From contig DISE01000075.1 of NCBI GenBank assembly GCA_002421865.1, positions 11,738-50,458 of the forward strand: a DNA stretch of 38,721 nucleotides. The letters are read 5' to 3'. Position numbers and translations under genes: made by a program. This document shows positions 24,908-32,939 of this stretch, one piece after another (within the stretch, counting starts at the first letter, position 1; each line of letters opens with the position of its first letter). The DNA comes from Castellaniella sp. UBA6218. GTDB taxonomy: Bacteria; Pseudomonadota; Gammaproteobacteria; Burkholderiales; Burkholderiaceae_B. The notes below the pieces were generated by a model that was not told the origin of the DNA, did not search any database, and worked only from the letters and a program-made list of their open reading frames with translations.

Positions 24908-25701
24908 GTCCCGGATCCGGCGAGGGGCGCATCCGCACGCGCGTCGAGGGCCCGGTGGCGACCGTCACGCTCGATCATCCCGGGCGGCTGAACGCCATCA
25001 CAGTCGCCATGTGGGGCGAACTGGCCGAAGCGTTCGGCCGTCTGTCGTCCGAACGCGACCTGCGCTGCGTGGTCGTGCGCGGCGCGGGCGGGCATTTCGC
25101 CGCAGGGGCCGATATCCGCGAATTTCCCCGGTGGCGGGCCGATCCTGACAGTGTGATGGCCTATCACCGCGAGATCCTCGCCCCGGCCCTGCGTGCGGTG
25201 GCGGACTGTGTTCATCCGGTCGTTGCCGCGATCGAAGGCGTTTGCGTGGGCGGCGGGCTTGAAATTGCCAGCCGCTGCGATTTGCGGCTGGCGGCCCGTG
25301 GCGCGCGCTTCGGCGCGCCCATCAACCGCCTGGGTTTTCCCATGGCGCCCGACGAGATGCGCGGGCTGCTGGAACTGGCGGGCCGCGCCGTCACGTTGGA
25401 AATTCTGCTCGAAGGGCGAGTGTTCGACGCCGACGAGGCCCTGGCGAAGGGCCTGCTGACGCGGGTCGTGGCGGCCGAGGCCCTGGAATCCGAGCTGATG
25501 GCGACGGTGGCGCGACTGTGCGCGGGCGCTCCGCTGGCTGCGCGTCTGAACAAATCGACCGCCGCACGTCTGGCCGGCGATCCGGCGCCCCTGAGCGACG
25601 CCGAATGGCGGGCCTGCTTCGCCTATGCCGATGGTCCCGACCACCGGCGAGGAGTGCAGGCCTTTCTGCAGGGCACCGACCCCGTTTTCACAGGAGAATG
25701 A
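24898..25701 (+). CDS. Crotonase-fold (enoyl-CoA hydratase/isomerase family) protein with one catalytic Glu
   Basis: A 267-aa protein of the crotonase superfamily. The oxyanion-hole segments are intact: HFAAGADIREF (66-76) and GVCVGGGLEIASRCD (114-128), where Glu122 aligns with Glu144 of rat enoyl-CoA hydratase. The second catalytic glutamate (rat Glu164, in FGQPEILLG) is replaced: here the stretch is FGAPINRLG with Ile142, and the following PGAGGTQRL is PMAPDEMRGL. Ordinary hydration is therefore unlikely; an isomerase, thioesterase or acyl-CoA decarboxylase-like activity is possible. It overlaps the decarboxylase gene by 10 bases and the synthetase starts one base after its stop, so it is fully embedded in the malonate operon, though the textbook pathway does not need it. 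Confidence 0.88.
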   Translation: MAVSPGSGEGRIRTRVEGPVATVTLDHPGRLNAITVAMWGELAEAFGRLSSERDLRCVVVRGAGGHFAAGADIREFPRWRADPDSVMAYHREILAPALRAVADCVHPVVAAIEGVCVGGGLEIASRCDLRLAARGARFGAPINRLGFPMAPDEMRGLLELAGRAVTLEILLEGRVFDADEALAKGLLTRVVAAEALESELMATVARLCAGAPLAARLNKSTAARLAGDPAPLSDAEWRACFAYADGPDHRRGVQAFLQGTDPVFTGE

Positions 25702-25702
25702 C

Positions 25703-27238
25703 TTGGAACGCGATGCGAATCTCTACACCGTGCTGCGGGGTGGCTTTCCTGCCGACCTGAGCGCCGTGGCGATCGAAACCCCGGAGCGCACCTACAGTTG
25801 GGCGGATATCGATGCCATCAGCGGCCGCATGGCCGCGCTGCTGAGCTCGTTCGGCGCCCCGGCGGGCGCGCGCGTCGCCGTTCAGGTCGAGAAATCCCCC
25901 GAGGCCTTGATGCTCTACCTGGCGACCCTGCGCGCCGGCCTGGTCTACCTGCCGCTGAATACCGCCTACCGCGAGGCCGAGGTGGCCTATTTCCTGGGGG
26001 ACGCCGAGCCCGCCGTGGTGGTCTGCGGGGATGGCGCGAAGCGTTGGTGCGAACCCCTGGCGCGGGCCAAGGGCGCCGCCCAGGTGCTGACCCTGAATGC
26101 CGATGGCGGTGGTTCGCTGGTCGAGGCCGCCGCCGGCATGGATCCGGTCTTCGAGACCGTGCGCAGCGCCCCCGGGGATCTGGCCGCGATCCTGTATACC
26201 TCCGGCACGACGGGGCGCAGCAAGGGCGCGATGCTGACGCACGCCAATCTGGCCGCCAACGCGCTCACTCTGAGGGATTTCTGGGGGTGGCGCGCCGACG
26301 ACGTGCTGTTGCACATGCTGCCGATCTTCCACGTCCACGGACTGTTCGTGGCATCCCACGGGGCGCTGCTGGCGGGCGCGCGCATGATCTGGCTGCCGAA
26401 GCTGGACGTGGACCAGGCCCTGCGTTACCTGCCGCGCTGCACGCTGATGATGGGGGTGCCCACGTACTACGTCCGCCTGCTGGCCGATCCCCGGTTCGGC
26501 CGCGAGACATGCGCCAATATGCGGCTGTTCATCTCCGGCTCCGCGCCGCTGCTGGTGGATACCTTCCGGGAATTCCAGGCGCGCTCCGGCATGACCATCC
26601 TGGAGCGCTACGGCATGAGCGAGACCGGCATGATTACGTCCAACCCCTGGGATCCGGCGCGTGGCGAGCGCATCCCCGGTACCGTGGGGCCGGCATTGCC
26701 CGGCGAGACGGTCCGGGTGGTGGACGACGCTGACCGGCCCGTCGCGGTCGGTGAGCCGGGCCATGTCCAGGTGCGTGGCCCCAACGTGTTCGCCGGCTAC
26801 TGGCGCATGCCCGAAAAGACCCGCGAGGAGTTCACCGCCGATGGCTGGTTCCGCACCGGCGACATCGGCATGCTGGGCGGTGCGGGCATCCCGGACGACT
26901 ACCTGAGCATCGTGGGCCGCAGCAAGGATCTGATCATCTCCGGAGGCTACAACGTATACCCCAAGGAAATCGAGATGGTCATCGACGCCATGCCCGGCGT
27001 CCAGGAGTCGGCCGTCATCGGCGTTCCGCACGCGGACTTTGGCGAGGCCGTGGTGGCCGTGGTGGTGCCGCGCGCCGGGGTTGTGGTGGATCCGGCCGCC
27101 ATCCAGGCGGGCCTGAAGTCGGGCCTGGCCAATTTCAAGGTGCCGAAAAAAATACACGTGATCGATGCGCTGCCGCGCAATGCCATGGGCAAGGTCCAGA
27201 AGAACGTGCTGCGGCAGCAGTACGCGGACCTGGAATGA
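25703..27238 (+). CDS. matB: Malonyl-CoA synthetase (malonate-CoA ligase)
   Basis: A 511-aa adenylate-forming enzyme that makes malonyl-CoA from malonate, ATP and CoA. The P-loop YTSGTTGRSKGAM, the A5 motif LERYGMSETGM, the hinge DGWFRTGDIG and the C-terminal lysine in NAMGKVQKN are complete. The stretch TSNPWDPARGERIPGTVG resembles the MatB-specific TSNP...RxPGTVG region, supporting malonate rather than a fatty acid. No ATG fits: the start is TTG 25703 with AGGAG (25692-25696) six bases upstream; the only nearby ATG (25713) is out of frame. The preceding stop is one base away. Its partner matA consumes its product. Confidence 0.93.
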   Translation: MERDANLYTVLRGGFPADLSAVAIETPERTYSWADIDAISGRMAALLSSFGAPAGARVAVQVEKSPEALMLYLATLRAGLVYLPLNTAYREAEVAYFLGDAEPAVVVCGDGAKRWCEPLARAKGAAQVLTLNADGGGSLVEAAAGMDPVFETVRSAPGDLAAILYTSGTTGRSKGAMLTHANLAANALTLRDFWGWRADDVLLHMLPIFHVHGLFVASHGALLAGARMIWLPKLDVDQALRYLPRCTLMMGVPTYYVRLLADPRFGRETCANMRLFISGSAPLLVDTFREFQARSGMTILERYGMSETGMITSNPWDPARGERIPGTVGPALPGETVRVVDDADRPVAVGEPGHVQVRGPNVFAGYWRMPEKTREEFTADGWFRTGDIGMLGGAGIPDDYLSIVGRSKDLIISGGYNVYPKEIEMVIDAMPGVQESAVIGVPHADFGEAVVAVVVPRAGVVVDPAAIQAGLKSGLANFKVPKKIHVIDALPRNAMGKVQKNVLRQQYADLE

Positions 27239-27254
27239 GAAGGGGCGTTCGATA

Positions 27255-27269
27255 GGCCCCGCCGGGGCC
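27255..27269 (+). other. GC hairpin between matB and the TRAP binding-protein gene
   Basis: GGCCCC-GCC-GGGGCC forms a short perfect hairpin with no T-run. It is followed by TATATAAAAAA (about 27299-27310) and then AGGAG before the binding-protein gene. It could slow RNA decay or mark an internal promoter. Confidence 0.45.
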
Positions 27270-27326
27270 ATGGCCGCGCCCGGACCCGGGCCGGCGATCT
27301 ATATAAAAAATCATCAGGAGACAACC

Positions 27327-28322
27327 ATGAAGCGACACATGCTATGCGCCATGCTGGGGCTGGCCCTGGCGGCAGGGTCGGGCGCCGCCCTGGCTGAAAC
27401 CACCTTGCGGGCCTCGCACCAGTTCCCGGGCGGTCAGGGCGATCCGCGCGATGAAATGGTGCAGATCATCGCCCGCGAAGTCGAGGCGGCCAACGTCGGG
27501 CTGAAGATCCAGGTCTTCCCGGGCTCCTCGCTGTACAAGGCCACTGAGCAGTGGGGCGCGCTCACGCGCGGCCAGCTGGACATGGCGGCATTCCCTCTGG
27601 ATTACGCTTCGGGCCGCGTGCCGCAGTTTTCCGCCACCCTGATGCCGGGCCTGGTGCGCAACTACGACCATGCCCAGCGTCTGAACCAGTCCAACTTCAT
27701 GAAGGACATCAAGGCGCTGATCGAGAAGCAGGGCGCCGTGGTCATCGCCGACGCCTGGCTGGCGGGCGGCTTCGCTTCGAAGAAGCACTGCATCACATCG
27801 CCGGACACCATCAAGGGGCAGGTCATCCGGGCGGCCGGTCCGGCCTTCGAGCAGATGCTGGCGGCGGCAGGCGCGTCGATTTCGTCCATGCCCTCGTCCG
27901 AGGTCTATTCGGCCATGCAGACGGGGGTTCTGGACGCGGCCAATACGTCCAACGACAGCTTCGTGTCCTATCGGCTTTATGAGCAGGCCAAGTGCCTGAC
28001 GGCACCGGGCGACAACGCGCTGTGGTTCATGTACGAGCCCGTGCTGATGTCCAAAAAGGTTTTCGACAACCTGGAGCCCAAGCAGCGCGAGGCCATCCTG
28101 GCGGCCGCGAAGAAGGCCGAGGACTACTTCACCGCCGAAGCGCGCAAGGGCGAGCAGAAGATGCGCGACATCTACACCAAGGCCGGAGTGGAAGTCGTGA
28201 CCATGACGCCCGAGGACTACAAGGCCTGGATGGCGGTGGCCAAGCACTCCTCCTACCGCATGTTCTCGGAAAAGGTGCCGGGCGGCGACGAGCTGCTGAG
28301 GAAGGCGCTGGCGGTCCAGTAG
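27327..28322 (+). CDS. matP: TRAP transporter substrate-binding protein (DctP family), probably for malonate
   Basis: A 331-aa periplasmic protein with a clear signal peptide (MKRHMLCAMLGLALAAGSGAALA, cleaved before ETT). The mature DctP fold starts TTLRASHQFPGGQGDPRDEM. The conserved carboxylate-binding arginine is probably in GQVIRAAGPAFEQML, and the second-lobe hinge NTSNDSFVSYRLYE is in place. Genes of this type beside matA and matB encode malonate TRAP systems in rhizobia (established, matPQM); the ligand here is inferred from that context. ATG 27327 has AGGAG. The 105 bases after it hold a strong hairpin before the membrane subunits. Confidence 0.9.
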   Translation: MKRHMLCAMLGLALAAGSGAALAETTLRASHQFPGGQGDPRDEMVQIIAREVEAANVGLKIQVFPGSSLYKATEQWGALTRGQLDMAAFPLDYASGRVPQFSATLMPGLVRNYDHAQRLNQSNFMKDIKALIEKQGAVVIADAWLAGGFASKKHCITSPDTIKGQVIRAAGPAFEQMLAAAGASISSMPSSEVYSAMQTGVLDAANTSNDSFVSYRLYEQAKCLTAPGDNALWFMYEPVLMSKKVFDNLEPKQREAILAAAKKAEDYFTAEARKGEQKMRDIYTKAGVEVVTMTPEDYKAWMAVAKHSSYRMFSEKVPGGDELLRKALAVQ

Positions 28323-28326
28323 CGGC

Positions 28327-28366
28327 CGGACGAGCACGCCGCCCTGCCATGGGCGGCGTGCGTCCG
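28327..28366 (+). other. Strong hairpin between the binding-protein and DctQ genes
   Basis: GCACGCCGCCC (28334-28344) pairs perfectly with GGGCGGCGTGC (28351-28361) over a six-base loop, and CGGAC (28327-28331) with GTCCG (28362-28366) beyond a two-base bulge. No T-run follows, so it is more likely a 3' stabiliser that raises binding-protein level over the membrane subunits than a terminator. Confidence 0.75.
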
Positions 28367-28427
28367 CCGCCCGTCCGGGGGGACACAGCTGTTCCTTCCC
28401 CCCTTGAGCGACGCACAGGGAGGTCGT

Positions 28428-28916
28428 ATGAATCGAATCTTTACGCGCTGGGTGGAAAGCCTGACGCGGGTCTGCGGCGTGCTGTCGGCACTGCTGCTGG
28501 TGTTCGCGATGCTGGTGGTCTGCCAGATGATCATGATGCGCTACGTCTTTCGCGCCCCCACCATCTGGCAGACCGAGGCCGTGGTGTTTGGCGCCACGGC
28601 GGCCATCTTCCTGGGCGCGCCCTACGTGCTCATGACCAAGGGACACGTCGGCGTGGATTTCATCCAGATGCTGGTGGGCGACCGGACCCGCCACTGGATG
28701 GACCGCGTGGGCGCCTGGCTGGGCCTGGCGTTCTGCATCCTGATGACCGTGGCCACCGGCTTGCACCTGTTCGAGGCGCTGGAAGGTGGCTGGACCACGC
28801 CCAGCGTGGCCGCCGTGCCGCTGTGGATGCCGCTGGCGCCGGTCGTGTTCGGCTTCGCCCTGCTGAGCCTGCAGTATGTCGTCGAAATCATGAAACTGTC
28901 GGGAGAGCCGTCATGA
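28428..28916 (+). CDS. matQ: TRAP transporter small membrane subunit (DctQ family)
   Basis: A 162-aa inner-membrane protein with four helices, as usual for DctQ. The conserved FxxRYVFRxPxxWxxE pattern is seen as MMRYVFRAPTIWQTEAVVF, followed by GAPYVLMTKGHVGVDFI, a family hallmark. DctQ couples the binding protein to the DctM transporter. ATG 28428 has AGGGAGG four bases away; an in-frame TTG at 28404 is less likely. It ends in an ATGA overlap with the DctM gene. Confidence 0.92.
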   Translation: MNRIFTRWVESLTRVCGVLSALLLVFAMLVVCQMIMMRYVFRAPTIWQTEAVVFGATAAIFLGAPYVLMTKGHVGVDFIQMLVGDRTRHWMDRVGAWLGLAFCILMTVATGLHLFEALEGGWTTPSVAAVPLWMPLAPVVFGFALLSLQYVVEIMKLSGEPS

Positions 28917-30232
28917 CGCCCACCCTTGCGGGGATCTGCATCGTCCTGGGCCTGTGCCTGATGCTGGCGACCGGCATGCCCATCGCTTTCGCCCTTGGGC
29001 TGGCCGCCGTGGTCGGCCTTTTCCTGGACATGGGGCCGGGCGTGATCTACGTGCTGGCCGAGACCATGTTCGCGGGGATCGCCAACCTGGGCTACGTCGC
29101 CATCCCCATGTTCGTGCTGATGGGGGCCATCGTGGCCGGAACGCCGGCCGGCGGCGATTTGTACAAGGCCCTGGACCGCTGGCTGCACAAGGTGCCCGGC
29201 GGCCTGGTGCTGTCGAACATCGGCGCCTGCGCGATCTTTTCCGGCATGACCGGATCCAGCCCGGCCACCTGTGCGGCCATCGGCAAGATGGGCATCCCTG
29301 AAATGCTCGGTCGCGGCTATCCGGCCTCGGTGGCCACCGGTTCGATCGCGGCCGGCGGCACCCTGGGCATTCTGATCCCGCCCTCGGTCACCATGATCGT
29401 CTATGGCATTTCGACCCAGACGTCGATCGGCCGGCTCTTTCTCGCCGGCGTGATGCCCGGGATCCTGCTGACCTGCATGTTCATGGCCTGGGCCCTGTAC
29501 GACGCCCGGCGCAAGGGTTTCCGCTTCGGCGGTGGCGCCCTGAACTATTCCTGGCGCGACAAGCTGGAAGCCCTGCCCAAGGTGCTTCCCCTGCTGCTGA
29601 TCATCCTGGGCATGCTCTTCGTGCTGTACGGCGGCGTGGCGACTCCGTCCGAGGCCGCAGGCGCCGGCGCCCTGCTGACGCTGGTGGTGGTCGTGCTGAT
29701 CTACCGCCTGTTCCGCCTGAAGACCTACGTCGATGTGTTCGGCTCGGCGATGCGCGAAAGCGTCATGATCATGATGATCATGGCCTCGGCCGAACTGTTC
29801 GCTTTCGCCTTGTCGTCCCTGTTCATCACGCAGTCCCTGGCGGCGGCCATCGCCGCCCTGGAGATCAACCGCTGGCTGTTGATGGGGCTGATCAACGTCT
29901 TCCTGCTGGTGGCGGGGATGTTTCTGCCGCCGGTGGCCATCATCGTCATGGCGGCGCCGCTGCTGCTGCCCATCATCACCCAGGCGGGTTTCGATCCCTA
30001 CTGGTTCGCGGTGGTGCTGACGATCAACATGGAGATCGGTCTGATCACACCGCCCGTGGGCTTGAACCTGTTCGTCCTCAACTCCATCGCGCCGGACGTT
30101 CCGACCCAGGAAATCCTCAAGGGGGCGCTGCCCTACGTGCTGGTGATGATGGCGGCCATCGTGCTGCTGTGCGTGTTTCCAGGGATCGTCACCTGGTTGC
30201 CCGACCTGATCATGGGCGCGGCGGTCGCGTAG
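28913..30232 (+). CDS. matM: TRAP transporter large membrane subunit (DctM family)
   Basis: The 439-aa Na+- or H+-coupled transporter subunit has about 12 helices. Hallmarks include GMPIAFALGLAAVVGL near the start, NLGYVAIPMFVLMGAIV, the GSSPATCAAIGKMGIPEM segment, GGTLGILIPPSVTMIVYG, and NMEIGLITPPVGLNLFVL late in the protein. Start ATG 28913 overlaps the DctQ stop by four bases, a coupled pair. It is the last gene of the cassette and converges with the FUSC gene, where a short CCGGCTTCAGCCGG hairpin lies between the stops. Confidence 0.95.
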   Translation: MTPTLAGICIVLGLCLMLATGMPIAFALGLAAVVGLFLDMGPGVIYVLAETMFAGIANLGYVAIPMFVLMGAIVAGTPAGGDLYKALDRWLHKVPGGLVLSNIGACAIFSGMTGSSPATCAAIGKMGIPEMLGRGYPASVATGSIAAGGTLGILIPPSVTMIVYGISTQTSIGRLFLAGVMPGILLTCMFMAWALYDARRKGFRFGGGALNYSWRDKLEALPKVLPLLLIILGMLFVLYGGVATPSEAAGAGALLTLVVVVLIYRLFRLKTYVDVFGSAMRESVMIMMIMASAELFAFALSSLFITQSLAAAIAALEINRWLLMGLINVFLLVAGMFLPPVAIIVMAAPLLLPIITQAGFDPYWFAVVLTINMEIGLITPPVGLNLFVLNSIAPDVPTQEILKGALPYVLVMMAAIVLLCVFPGIVTWLPDLIMGAAVA

Positions 30233-30249
30233 GGTGACCGGGACCGGCT

Positions 30250-32484
30250 TCAGCCGGCCGTTGCCGGCCGCGATTGCGCCACCGCCGAGCCGGCCGGCGG
30301 CGCTTCCAGCGCCCGCATTTCCTCGTCGATGCGCTGCGCGGCCTTGATCATCTGGCGCAGGGGGTAGGCGAGGGCGGCGTAGTCGCCTTCGGTCTCGATC
30401 ACGTTGGGCGGCGAAGCGGTCCGGCCTGCAAGCGCGTCCTGCGTGGCCGCCAGCGCTTGCCGTATGCCTGCGGGCTCGTCATCGATCAGCGCCAGGTTCG
30501 GAATCACGGCGGCGATCTGCGAGGCCAGCGTATGGTTCTGGATCAGCAGCCGGTTCAGTTCCGGCACGTGGCGCTGGCGGCTGAAGGGTTCGTCCATCAT
30601 GCGGTAGAACGCCGAGGCAAAATTGCTGAAGGCGATGTGCACGTTCTTGCGTGCCAGCCGCCAGCGCACGTCGGCCTCGCCGGTCTCCGGGGCGTCGGCC
30701 GTGCCGGCCGCCCGCGCCGCGCGGCAGGCGCGCACGTGATCCAGCCCCGTTTGCAGGAAAGCCTGGTTCGCGGCGCGCAGCGCCCGGGCCAGTTCGCCGA
30801 GTGAGTTGCGTTCCCAGGACGGCAGGATGTAGCTGCAGGTGAGCGCCAGGATGCTGCCGATCACGGTGTCCGCCAGGCGTTCGCCTACGACCGCGTTGGA
30901 TCCCGGCGCGAGGAAATGGAACACCAGCAGCACGAACAAGGTGTTGAACATGGCCGACAGGGTGTAGTTGACCTGGACCAGGCTGTAGCCCAGAACGCTG
31001 CTGGCCACCAGGATGAACAGGAGCGCCGGCGGGCTTTTCACCAGGCCGAACAGCAGCAGCGAAAGACCGCAGCCGATCAGTGTGCCCGTCAGGCGCCAGC
31101 CGTTGCGCTGGCGGGTCAGCGCGAAGCCGGGCTTCATGATGATCAGCACCGTCAGCACGATCCAGTAGCCGTGGCCCGCCATGCCCGGGTCCAGCGCGCT
31201 CACCAGCGGGGCATGGGCCAGCAGGGCGCCCACCACCATGGCCAGCAGCGCCGCGACCGCCACGCGCAGCGCATAGCGGAAATGCGCCGACTGGCGGTTC
31301 AGGTTGCGCGTCAGCAGGTCCGCGCGCCATTTCTGCCGCGTCAGGAACCGGTTCAAGGTCTGATTCGCGCGCAGCGGATCGGTCTGGGGCGGGACCGGGT
31401 TCACGGAGTGGTCCGCCATGCGGTCGACCTGGCGCGTCATGTTGCGCAGCCGCCGCAGCACCTGGACCAGCAGGGCATAGAGTTCGGGATCGGATTGCGG
31501 CATGCCGCTTTCGCGCAGTTGCTGCAGCTCGAATTCCAGGGCGCGCAGTTCGGCCTTGACGCTGTTTCGCAGCCGGTGGCGGCGGTTGCGCGCCACGTTC
31601 AGGGCCAGGCCGCTCACGTTGGCGGCCAGCTTGATCATGGCGTCGCGCACGAACAGCAGGATGTCGCTGTCGGGCAGCGCGCGCCGCAGTGTGGCGTAGT
31701 CGGTGTGGGTGGCCACCATGCTGTCGAGCAGGTTGATCATGTCGACGAACAGGTTCAGCAGACCTTGGCGCAGCCGATCGGCATGGGTGGCTGTGCCGCG
31801 CGGCTGTTCGCGCAGCACCATGTCGCGCGCAGCCTGGTGAGCCTCGGTCATGAGGGCCTGGCGGCGGATCAGATGGCGGTAGCTGTCATCCAGGTCCTGG
31901 TGGATGTCGTAGAAGCGGGCCCGCGCGGCGATGTAATCGGCCGTGGCGAACAGCGCCACGGACAGGGCCTGCTGCTCCTCGCGGTGCCACATCAGCCTGT
32001 GAACGGCGGCGCTGTAGAGCAGATAGAAGCCCCCGCCCAGGAACGAGGTCAGCGTGTGCTGCAGCACGTCGGCCGGCGTGAGCGGCGTGCGCAGGGTCAG
32101 GGTCATGATCAGCAGGCAGGCGAAGCCCAGCAGGCCGCCGTGCTTGCCGTAGACCGTCAGCATCGAGAAGCCGAAGCACAGGGCCGGCACGACCAGCCAG
32201 ATGGCCAGGACGTGGCTGGAGGCCAGTCCTGTCAGCGCCGTGGTGGCCGAGCCCAGGCACAGGGCGGCAAACATGCCGTTGATGCCGTAGCGCCGGGGGC
32301 CGCCGGGCTGGTCCAGGATCGCCACGCAGGCGGCGCCGACCGCCGCCACGAAGCCGGCGGCGTGCCAGCCGAAGACGCCCGACAGCACCAGGGCCGGGAG
32401 CAGCACGCCCGTGGCCTGGCGCAGCCCGCCGAAAAAATGGTGGCTGTAGAAGAATCGCTGCAACTGCGAAGTGGGCAGGTTCAT
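30250..32484 (-). CDS. FUSC/YccS-family inner-membrane protein
   Basis: A 744-aa protein with two blocks of five or six helices (about residues 20-160 and 405-555) split by a long, mostly helical cytoplasmic region and ended by a second helical domain. This is the layout of the YccS/YhfK branch of the fusaric acid resistance (FUSC) superfamily, with MFAALCLGSATTALTG in the first block and the typical WIVLTVLIIMKPGFALTRQRNGWRLTGTLIG in the second. Related AaeB proteins export aromatic acids together with an adaptor; YccS itself is uncharacterised and no adaptor adjoins here. ATG 32484 starts the frame. The upstream 32485-32598 part of the gap should hold its promoter, but no strong one is seen. 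Confidence 0.87.
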   Translation of the reverse strand: MNLPTSQLQRFFYSHHFFGGLRQATGVLLPALVLSGVFGWHAAGFVAAVGAACVAILDQPGGPRRYGINGMFAALCLGSATTALTGLASSHVLAIWLVVPALCFGFSMLTVYGKHGGLLGFACLLIMTLTLRTPLTPADVLQHTLTSFLGGGFYLLYSAAVHRLMWHREEQQALSVALFATADYIAARARFYDIHQDLDDSYRHLIRRQALMTEAHQAARDMVLREQPRGTATHADRLRQGLLNLFVDMINLLDSMVATHTDYATLRRALPDSDILLFVRDAMIKLAANVSGLALNVARNRRHRLRNSVKAELRALEFELQQLRESGMPQSDPELYALLVQVLRRLRNMTRQVDRMADHSVNPVPPQTDPLRANQTLNRFLTRQKWRADLLTRNLNRQSAHFRYALRVAVAALLAMVVGALLAHAPLVSALDPGMAGHGYWIVLTVLIIMKPGFALTRQRNGWRLTGTLIGCGLSLLLFGLVKSPPALLFILVASSVLGYSLVQVNYTLSAMFNTLFVLLVFHFLAPGSNAVVGERLADTVIGSILALTCSYILPSWERNSLGELARALRAANQAFLQTGLDHVRACRAARAAGTADAPETGEADVRWRLARKNVHIAFSNFASAFYRMMDEPFSRQRHVPELNRLLIQNHTLASQIAAVIPNLALIDDEPAGIRQALAATQDALAGRTASPPNVIETEGDYAALAYPLRQMIKAAQRIDEEMRALEAPPAGSAVAQSRPATAG

Positions 32485-32598
32485 GCGGCAGGCATCCGGG
32501 ACGGAGGTGCGATGGCGCCAGTATAGGCAAATCCGCCGGTCCTACGCGCACGATCGCGGCGGGGCGTCATCGGCCCGGCCCGTCGCCGGGCGGCTCGC

Positions 32599-32627
32599 TT
32601 GCGCCCCCTGTTGCAACGCGGTAAATT
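32599..32627 (+). promoter_or_regulatory. Candidate promoter of ilvBH
   Basis: TTGCGC (32599-32604) and TAAATT (32622-32627) with a 17-base spacer place the start near 32634 and a leader of about 300 nt before ilvB. Confidence 0.5.
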
Positions 32628-32633
32628 AGCCCC

Positions 32634-32939
32634 TCGGTCGGCCCTATCGCGGCCACCCGATGCGGCGAACGCTCCCGGGTCATACACCCGGTTTTTTTCG
32701 TCTTCCGTCTTTATGTCCCAGGATGTGCCACAAGCGCGGTCCGGGGCGTCCATTTCCACCACGTTGCGCCTCAGGGCGCGAGTGTCTTGTGCCAAGGGGC
32801 GCAGACTGGTCCCGCAATGTGTCCGGGCAAAGCGATTCCGTGAATCGCCCAGCGTCGGATCATGTCGCGGATCGCCGGGACTGTCCCGGGCCGCCGAAAG
32901 GCCGCTTGGTGCTCGATACAGGTCAAGAAAGGAACCATC
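32634..32939 (+). ncRNA. Long structured leader of the ilvBH mRNA
   Basis: The leader contains an intrinsic-terminator-like hairpin early (CCGGGT-CATAC-ACCCGG at 32675-32691, then seven T residues), preceded by a possible competing GGTCGGCC/GGCCACC pair (about 32637-32657). Later hairpins are GCGATTC-CGT-GAATCGC (32832-32848) and CCGGG/CCCGG within 32875-32889. I see no short peptide rich in Ile, Leu or Val codons, so classical translational attenuation is not supported; I recall an 'ilvH' RNA motif reported in Betaproteobacteria that might correspond. This RNA and the FUSC upstream region account for the 32485-32939 gap. Confidence 0.55.
32675..32698 (+). terminator. Candidate attenuator hairpin in the ilvBH leader
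   Basis: Six-bp stem with a five-base loop and seven following T residues, about 40 nt after the predicted start and 240 bases before ilvB. The stem is short, so efficiency may be conditional. Confidence 0.65.
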
